DNA from: Metallyticus violacea
Taxonomy: Eukaryota; Arthropoda; Insecta; Mantodea; Metallyticidae
Assembly (NCBI GenBank): GCA_030762175.1
Contig: CM060831.1
Coordinates: forward strand, 3,117,001 to 3,181,000
Direction of reading: 5' to 3'
DNA: 64,000 nucleotides
The position numbers and the translations under genes were made by a program. Positions within the stretch are counted from its first letter, which is position 1. Each line of letters begins with the position of its first letter. The notes beneath the pieces are model-generated. The model was given only the letters and a program-made list of their open reading frames with translations. It did no database searches and had not been told where the DNA came from. Shown piece by piece: positions 57,361 through 64,000 of the stretch.

Positions 57361-57460
57361 ATCATAGAACATGAGCTATTTTGAAATATTAAAGTAATTT
57401 ATTAGGTTGTATCTTAGAACATGAGCTATTTTTAAATATTAAAGTAATTTATTAGGTTGT
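57361..57460 (+). repeat. 50-bp tandem duplication at the left end of mariner G
   Basis: Two units of 50 bp (57361-57410 and 57411-57460) differ by about four bases. Each ends in attaggttgt, so the terminal-repeat start of mariner G is duplicated. Confidence 0.9.
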
Positions 57461-57602
57461 CTCACAAGAAATGTCAGTGTTTTGTAACATTTTAATGATT
57501 TTCTTCAGTTGGGCAATGTCAGTTGTTAATACCCAGTCATAAAATGGAGGCAACAAGTTTGAGATTTGAGCTCTTCTAAAGCGCTACTGAAAATATTTTT
57601 TT

Positions 57603-57880
57603 TAATTGATTTATTTATGGACGCTCTTTAACATCTCAGGTCATCAGCGTCCCATTCAACTCAGGGCGTGAAACGGCCGACAAATTTTGCTCAGAGGCCT
57701 CTCTTTCAGGCTTGAGGTTCTTTTTCGTGCCGCAAATGTACGACACGGGACCCACGGCTTCCGAAGGAAGCCATACTTAGGATTTTTACGCCCGAAAAAA
57801 ATCCATCGGTCCTGGCCGGGTTCGAACCCGCGTTTTGGGTATAGGAGGCAAGTATGGTAACCACTACACCACCAGGATCG
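57603..57880 (-). mobile_element. SINE family 1 copy inside mariner G
   Basis: Full length in minus orientation: tail ggacgctctttaacatctca at 57619-57638, and head with gtaaccactacaccaccagg (A box in complement) at 57857-57876 and the B box complement ggccgggttcgaacccgcgt. A short deletion in the body removes the tcccttcc piece before gaaggaagcc. Confidence 0.93.
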
Positions 57881-58324
57881 ACTCTGGAAACAAAATTATA
57901 AAGTTGCTGAAGTGAAGGGAGAAGGTATCGTTAGTGGGCGTGCAACATAATAATGATTCCAGCGTTTCTGTAATGTAAAAGAAAGCACTAAAGATTTATC
58001 TTGTCCTAACAATACATGGAAGAAAATCAGCAAAAAAGTACTTGTAGAGTCATCACAAGAACTTACTGCATCAAAGATATTCATAAATCGCCACATTAAG
58101 GCACTTTACAGAAACTGTGCGTCGCAAATTGACACCTGAACAGAAATAAACAGGCTCAACGCCGAGTGGATATCTCGCAAATCCCAAGATGACAGATTTA
58201 TCATAAGATGAAATAGGATATATTACCCTATCCTAACACCTTAAAAAAAAAAATGGGTCGATCTGTCAGCCTAGCAAAGTCATCGCTAATCATAATCAGT
58301 TCAGCCCTAAAGTAATGTTATGTG

Positions 58325-59483
58325 CAAAGCCCAGAAGTTGATAGAATGAGTTTTCTCTCTGGTTTGATATATTTAAAAGTCAGATAGAAATGAACATGTT
58401 TCAACACATTTGGGGTCGGGAGGGCCACTTTGTCTTCTCTCTCTCTTTCTCGCCTTCTATTGCCATGTTAATATTTAAACCCCCCCCCCCCTGTTTTGGA
58501 TTGTTATGAATTTTTTCCTGCGAATACTTGCACATTTTAAAAAAACCTAAAAAATGGCTATATACCAAAATGAATAAAGTTATAAAATTAAATGGCATGC
58601 TCACCTCACAAAAATATCTACTGAAAATCGTGATATATGTTTATTTCTTTTCAAGCAGTCAAAAACTTTCTCAACTAATTCACTTAAACTCTTTAAATAG
58701 CAGAACCTTCGTTGGTCAAAGGAACACATGGTTACCCCGAACATACGAATACCAGCAAATAGAGAGGATGAGTGAAATACTGTAGTTTTGAATAGTCCTG
58801 GCGAATAACCTTGTATCGATCTGCGTGAGACAATTCTAGCAAAGCTGTGGTCCAGGTAACTTCTCAGCTGCATAAATGTAACAAATAATTGCAAGTGAGA
58901 AAGATGAGAGCGGTACAGCTGTGCAATAAACCGTCCCTACAGTGTGTTCAGTACGGAAGTATGAGAGAGATAGTAGCCGGATTCCCCTATAAATGCATAA
59001 ACAGAAAATGAACTGGACCAGAAACCACTGCGCATCTTTTGCTCGTTTGCCAGGACTATTCAAAACGATTTTACTATATCTTGATCAACATTTCCATGAT
59101 ATCCTGAAAGGTAAATGTTCTGTTGTAACTGGCATGAGTCCTTCTGGTAGAGCTTGTTTTAATATGCCTCAATCACTTCAGTGAAAGTAGAACGTTCTTT
59201 TTCCATAATGAAAAATGTTCTCTCTGATAAGCGGCTGAATATGACAATTGATACCTTGAAAAAACATCTTGTTGTTGCTTGTAACCAAAGAATAAGCTTA
59301 AGTACTTTAATTGTGTGACTAAGAAATTATTAAGTATCTTAAATATTATTTTCATGATATTATTCTCTCTTTTCATTTTAATAAATGCCTATTTTAATTA
59401 TATTACTGCCTGTTTTCAGTATTTTAAGTGCCTTTTTGACTGCCTATTTTAACCAAAATAAATGACTGAATTTCCGGGCTCTG
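58325..59483 (+). mobile_element. hAT-type non-autonomous element, copy 3, inserted in mariner G
   Basis: About 1.16 kb. The left end caaagcccagaagttga and the right end, in complement cagagcccggaaattcagtc, form an imperfect inverted repeat like that of copy 1. Flanking octamers gttatgtg and ctcctgtg share the last four bases, a weak target duplication. The body and the dimerisation remnant (VERSFS-type at about 59180-59260) match copy 1. A C run at 58482-58493 is unique to this copy. It splits the host transposase between KVMLC and CVWYNFE. Confidence 0.85.
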
Positions 59484-59860
59484 CTCCTGTGTCTGATATA
59501 ATTTTGAATATGGGGTTCACTGGGCGTGCAGTTGATACGAATCTTTTTATTCTCAAGTACTCAACATAAAGTTTAGCACAGCGTATGTTATTGGAAATAA
59601 AGTTCTCTTGAAGCAGGACAGCGCGAGATCTCATGCCGCTCAACCAATCAGAAATTGGAAGGGACCGAACTGCTACCACACTCAGCATACAGCCCTGATC
59701 TTGCGCTTAGATCTGTTTCGACCCATAGTTCATTGCGCATCAAAATCCTGAAACTGGTACCGCCGCGGAACCACAAACCTCGCTGAAAGGTGGCTCAAGA
59801 CTACAGAATGCAATAACGATTAGTTTGATTTCTTGTCAGAACACATTATTTAAAAATCGA

Positions 59861-60671
59861 CATTACTGACGAGGCAAATATTTTTGTGCTATTTCGCCGT
59901 GATTTTGACGTTTCATCCCTCAACGTAGCTTGTATAAAATGAAGAAACGTAATTCCTGATCCTCCTCGCCAGACAACTAATGCATTTCTGAGGAGAGTCT
60001 AGTTCCTATTTGAACCTCGTGTTCACACTACAACTCATATTTACAAAAGTAATGTATGTTACAGGACGCACAGTAAATTCCTATGTGCTTTTCATTATTC
60101 AGGACGCTAAGGTTTTAATTACCCGTAGCTGAGGAAAACCGCAGCAGGAAGACGGTCATTGTGTTGAATGGTGCAACATTATCCCCAGAGAGAGAATCTC
60201 TGGCTATGTTCACTCTCATGCATAAATTGAAATGTGCAAATATTAAGAGGGAAAGTTTGGTTCACTAATTACCGGGAAACCAGAGTATTACTCACAATAT
60301 TGAACAATTCTTACATCATATTATAATTAATGTACTCCATTTTCGAGTTGTGTTGAGATTTATTATTTTGTGCATATATCTGACATTATGTCCGTTAAAT
60401 GTTTGAAAACAGCTTTTGTTTTTAAAGGGCGGATTTTGGTAAGCAAAACATTACTGAACTTTGTACATAATGATGCTGCTGTTGCTTCTCATTTCATTAC
60501 TAATTATTTCCGGTAGCACTACGCAGCTAGAAAACGAGAAAGAATGCAAACGTAATGAAATACAAAAGCCCCAAGAATTTAGTCCTAGAAGGATCAGTGT
60601 GTCCAACATAACAGGAGAAGAAAATTAAAAAAAAGTTCCTGAATTTGTTTAATAAGGTTCAAATATAAATA
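59861..60671. other. No gene recognised
   Basis: AT-rich sequence without notable open frames. The right end of mariner G should lie near its left edge but is unreadable. Confidence 0.4.
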
Positions 60672-61648
60672 CAAATTCGAAAAGTCCATCATACAGTAGC
60701 TGCGGAAACTAAGCGAATTTCTCACTTAGTTGAAAAAAACTAAGCATGACCTTATTATCTAATGAAATGAAATAAGTTATGACATTATTGGTCACAATGT
60801 CATGTTAAAAGAGCAAAATTAGAATTCTTGCAGTCTGTAAGTATTACAAAAGAGAAACCAAAATTTATTATTATTCATTAAAACACAAAATTAATGTTAT
60901 ACTATTAATTAAATGAAAGATATGACCAATGATAGATAAAAACATACTGTGTGGATATTTTTAAACATTTTTAACTGTAACCATGTTTATGAACTAAGCC
61001 CTTGATAAAACAGAGAGAAATAACAGAAAGTTTCGAGTTACATTGTGTATTTATAAAACAAAATATGTACAATTGCAATGTACTAACAATCAAAAGTTCC
61101 ATCTATTTTCATTGGCTCTGAAATTTAATTGAAATATTATTGCAGTGAAAATATGTAACGTAAACGTTTTCTGAAGGTTATTACAGAGCGCTCTTACATA
61201 CAAATATAATTCTCAAACATATATTAAATTAATATTTCACATTTGCTATCTTCACGACGATAATTTTGTTAAATTAAAAACATATGCATTGTTATAAATA
61301 CAGTTTATGTGCTGAATTAATTTATCCTTTTATTTTAAAACAATAGAGATGAAGTTAAACGGAAGAGCGCTTTTCAATTTCGGTTTTTAAGTATATCCTA
61401 TTCCTTAAGGTCTAATTTCTAATGATCAGAAACTATTTTTCTTATTTAATTTAAATGGCATACGATACCAATGTTTGTTTGAAAAAAAACAAATATTGGT
61501 GCCGCTAGAGCGATTTTAATGTGTTTTTTTATTTTATTTTATTTTAGTTTTAGGTCAACCCCCACCCCCAAAGGTCCAATTTTGCTGGTTAGCGAACTGG
61601 ACGAATCGTTTGTTCATTGATGGTTATATGCCGAGCTTCGCTGAGAAA

Positions 61649-61682
<34 letters not shown>

Positions 61683-61760
61683 CGTACGCTAGAGCGTTAA
61701 AAACACACAGAGATATACCTAGTAGGTAGGAATGATGAAATTTTGAAGATTTTTTTTTCT
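60672..61760 (+). repeat. Long non-coding dispersed repeat, copy 2
   Basis: Second copy of the block at 25345-26585. Shared strings include gttatactattaattaaatg, gtttcgagttacattgtgta, ttctgaaggttattacagag, and atttcacatttgctatcttc. It holds about two of the 160-bp sub-repeats (61350-61690) where copy 1 has three, and a 30-A run at 61651-61680 sits inside the last sub-repeat. Confidence 0.7.
61651..61680 (+). repeat. Poly-A run
   Basis: About 30 A inside the second long repeat copy, at a place where copy 1 has a mixed AAAACCAAAATTG-like string. Probably slippage. Confidence 0.95.
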
Positions 61761-61924
61761 TTCAAAAACCGTTACGTGGATACAACCACAACAACTACAT
61801 TCCTTTGGAATTCATTAAAAATTAAAAAAAAAAAAACTCTCCCGCATGAAAGGAGGTTAACATAATTACAATAAGTAAAGGGCGTTGAAGCATTTAAAAT
61901 TTATGGTGTGAAGAACAATTGCTT

Positions 61925-62500
61925 GTTTAACTTCTTTCAGATTTCACACACTTGGTCTTCTTTGTCGGTGTGAATGGTGATGCTTGCATAGACTGCTGTG
62001 TTTCAGGTGTGTTGTATGTTTCATCATTGGTCACAAATCGACGGGAGTCTCTCTGAAAACGGGCCAAATTCTGCTCAGAGATTTGCACACTGTAATTCGC
62101 TTTTCATCCTTAGTCGGAAATTTTCGCTCAAAATGTGAAATAAGCGTTCGCCTGAAACGTCCAGAACTTCAGCAATTTAATCGGCGATCCTGCAGAACGT
62201 CGGGCACTTACCGGTAGTTTCTGATGTGACGGATTTTGGTTGTCCGCTACGTGTGTTCATCTGCCGAGAGTTCGCGGTTGCGTCCACTTAGAAAATGATG
62301 GTGGGGAGTCCCTTGGAGCATTTTGTCACAACTTTGTGTATTTCTGTTGCATTCTTTCTTTACTGAGCTCATTCCGAGAACTTTTAAAATGACCCATTTA
62401 CGGTACTCCATCTTGGTGATACATTTAGGGGAGCGTTTTCGGAGAGTGTAGTTACTGAGCGGTACCAGAATTTAAATATATTTCTTTCTTTTTGAATTCA
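61925..62500 (-). pseudogene. Mariner transposase relic, family D-like, N-terminal half
   Basis: On the minus strand it starts near 62411 (MEYRKWVILK), with FSKWTQPRTLGR-like and SVTSETT-like pieces, then LDVSGERLFHILSENF (about 62115-62165) from the second helix-turn-helix. RRFVTNDETYNTPETQQ (about 62000-62055) contains the first catalytic aspartate but lacks the usual WIHHY. The block KKTKCVKSE at 61940-61970 is the last one read; the second and third catalytic regions are absent. Frame changes throughout. Confidence 0.72.
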
Positions 62501-62860
62501 CACACTGTGTTAAGCATGGTATAACTTCGCAACCTTACTTAATTTATTGAGCACTTTCTAAATATCTAAAAAGTATAACATAAAATGCTGAAGTTACCCC
62601 CTCTTTGGAGGCTCACAAAGGGGTGCACTTAGGTGTACCCCATGGCACTATTTCTTGCAATTAGTTCATAAATAGTCGGCATTTGGTTTTATAGCCCATT
62701 GAAGAGATTTGAGCTTGCAACACTTGGTGTACCCTGTATATTTGTCAATATGCAAACGTAATCTTTACCGTCGTAAATATTCATACGTCGCAGAATCAAT
62801 TCCAGTCGAGATATGGCATAAGAATCGATCTTTCCGATTGCATTCTTGTATTGTTTGGGA
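62501..62860. other. No gene recognised
   Basis: Contains a string around 62620-62660 (gtgcacttaggtgtacccca) with local inverted symmetry, but nothing coding. Confidence 0.4.
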
Positions 62861-62908
62861 ATGAATAGTGTTTAACGCCCGTTTTTGCAACAGAGGCACC
62901 AAAGGCGA
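62861..62908 (-). repeat. SINE family 2, 3' fragment
   Basis: The string tagtgtttaacgcccgtttt then gaggcaccaaaggcg matches the tail of the copy at 37716. Only about 48 bp are present, in opposite orientation to the fuller copy that follows 75 bp later. Confidence 0.75.
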
Positions 62909-62983
62909 AATATTTTTTGGGAATGACAATTTCATTGCTGAAAATAATTAAAGTGATTATTTGCTCACAAAGAGAGCACCGCC

Positions 62984-63236
62984 ACGGGTGACCGAGGTAG
63001 TTAAGGCGCGGACTCGTGAGCGGGAGGTCTGGGGTTCGAATCTCGCTAGGAGCGTCTTCCCTGACTGAGACTTTTTCCAGGTTTTCCTCAGTCCTTATAA
63101 ATGTCAAATGCCGGGGAGGTACCCTAAACTTAGGCCTGGAACGTTTCCTTCCTTAAAAATAAACCCTTTCCCAATTTATCATTTTATCTCATGTATCATC
63201 AGTGTCCACTGCCTGGGGTGCCCCTTTAGCAAAAAA
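62984..63236 (+). mobile_element. SINE family 2 copy
   Basis: Head: gggtgaccgaggtagttaag (A box region) and ggggttcgaatctcgctagg (B box, 63031-63050). Body: ccaggttttcctcagtcctt, atgtcaaatgccggggaggt, and catgtatcatcagtgtccac. It ends near ccctttagcaaaaaacac. Confidence 0.87.
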
Positions 63237-63386
63237 CACATTCATTCACAAAGAGAGCAAACTTCAAATCGCAGAATTCAACGTGTATTTACAAGCACAA
63301 CCCTCCATCTAACGAATAGCAGATGATAAACGATAACCATGTCCCAGCAACCCAATGTGTGAATGACGGAAAAACACCGCTATGAA

Positions 63387-63686
63387 GTCAGTCCTGGTGG
63401 TGTAGTGGTTACCATACTTGCCTTCTAAACCCAAGATCACGGGTTCAAATCCGGCTAGGATCGATGGATTTTTTCGGGCGTAAAAATCCTAAGTATGGCT
63501 TCCTTCGGAAGGGAAGTAAAGCCGTGGGTCCCGTGTCGTACATTTACGGCACAAAAAAGAACGTCAAGGCTGAAAGAGAGGCCCCTGAGCAAAATTTGTT
63601 GGCCGTTTCACGCCCTGAGTTGAATGGGACGCTGATGACCTGAGATGTTAAAGAGCGTCCGTAAATAAAATAAATAAAAAAAAAAG
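63387..63686 (+). mobile_element. SINE family 1 copy, best preserved, with target duplication
   Basis: About 300 bp. A box gtggtgtagtggttaccata, B box tcacgggttcaaatccggct (63437-63456). Then the complete body and the tail gagcgtccgtaaataaaata. It is flanked by ccgctatgaa (63377-63386) and ccgctacgaa (63687-63696), a 10-bp target duplication with one change. The duplication and the intact A and B boxes suggest that it is among the younger copies here. Confidence 0.95.
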
Positions 63687-63696
63687 CCGCTACGAA

Positions 63697-64000
63697 ATTA
63701 TACACAACATAATAAATATTGCTGCACAGCAGGCAGACTTGTGCTTCTGTGGAACACAACAATGAAACGTCAAGTGTACAGTTTATAAGAATGGAGCAGA
63801 ACGGGGGCTTGGGGGACACGCGTAGCAGCCAACTCTTTCGGAGTGTGCAGAAAAAGTTTGACTAAAGATAAAATCGGGTGGGTGATGGAGCGTTGCACAC
63901 AAACAGGGGCTAAACTCAGCAATATGGTTTACTTTAGTTTAATTAGGCTAGGTTAGGTTAGGCGGATGACCAAAGTAACGGACAGAGATTTCGTGTCACG
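63697..64000. other. No gene recognised
   Basis: Includes a short aggttaggttagg string at 63950-63962, too short to call telomeric. Nothing else is seen. Confidence 0.4.

Larger units (their letters stand above)
57453..59860 (+). mobile_element. Mariner family G, interrupted by a SINE and by a hAT-type element
   Basis: The left end is ttaggttgtctcacaagaaa. The transposase start MEATSLRFELF (57543-57575) matches the N-terminus of the mariner group with the MEATxLRFELF start. A SINE follows at 57603-57880. The gene resumes with CASQIDT and then, in another frame, TPEQK and QRRVDIS-like pieces (58115-58175), HPNTLKKKWVDLSA-like pieces (58225-58270) and KVMLC (58312-58323). A hAT-type element then occupies 58325-59483. 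After it the transposase continues: CVWYNFEYGVHWA (about 59490-59530), VLLKQDSARSHAAQ (59602-59645) and ELLPHSAYSPDLA (59657-59696). Many stops and frame changes. The right end is not seen. Confidence 0.78.

Noticed and set aside
1..64000. Bacterial-type features such as operons, ribosome binding sites, CRISPR arrays
   Set aside because: None is expected or seen; the sequence is eukaryotic nuclear DNA and its repeats are dispersed elements or microsatellites.

Overview
The window looks like AT-rich nuclear DNA of an arthropod, most likely an insect with a large, transposon-filled genome. No long intact gene is present; the longest open frame (226 codons) is a broken mariner transposase. Almost everything recognisable is decayed transposable-element sequence, mostly mariner, with hAT elements, non-LTR retrotransposons, two clear tRNA-derived SINE families, a Polinton/Maverick relic and several microsatellites. 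The mix of families would suit a cockroach or termite (Blattodea), but that assignment is from memory and not proven by the sequence.

Layout. 0-5 kb: 3' half of a DDE transposase (1-536), an HTH scrap (2.9 kb) and a decayed copy of a multi-copy arthropod ORF family of unknown function (3.46-4.24 kb, minus). 5-20 kb: mostly mariner. Family A is at 5.4, 7.8, 15.8 and 19.6 kb, a family C relic is at 8.8 kb, a nearly full-length family B element with a SINE inside is at 9.7-11.3 kb, and a family F relic is at 17.6 kb. A LINE tail (12.1 kb) and a hAT-type non-autonomous element (13.6-14.7 kb) lie between them. 20-36 kb: a hAT transposase relic (21.9 kb), a family D mariner (23.8 kb), a long non-coding repeat with internal sub-repeats (25.3 kb), a LINE fragment (29.6 kb), mariner A again (30 kb), SINEs, and another family D mariner (34.6 kb).

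36-49 kb: the only candidate host exon, 103 nt on the minus strand at 36682-36784, flanked by good splice sites. Then come family E mariner relics, a Jockey-like reverse transcriptase (40.5-42.1 kb, minus), an internally deleted family B element (43.1 kb), a second hAT-type element (44.7 kb) and a BED-finger hAT transposase (47.9-48.9 kb, minus). 49-64 kb: a featureless stretch, a diverged direct repeat (52.1-53.05 kb) leading into a Polinton-type PolB plus packaging-ATPase relic (53.05-55.1 kb), a family E mariner (55.8 kb), a family G mariner interrupted by both a SINE and a hAT-type element (57.4-59.85 kb), the second copy of the long non-coding repeat (60.7 kb), a mariner N-terminal relic (62 kb) and further SINEs.

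Together this suggests an intron or intergenic region, perhaps inside a large host gene on the minus strand, that has accumulated transposons over a long time. All transposases seen here are broken, so none of these elements appears able to move on its own. No function is proposed for the unlabelled stretches.
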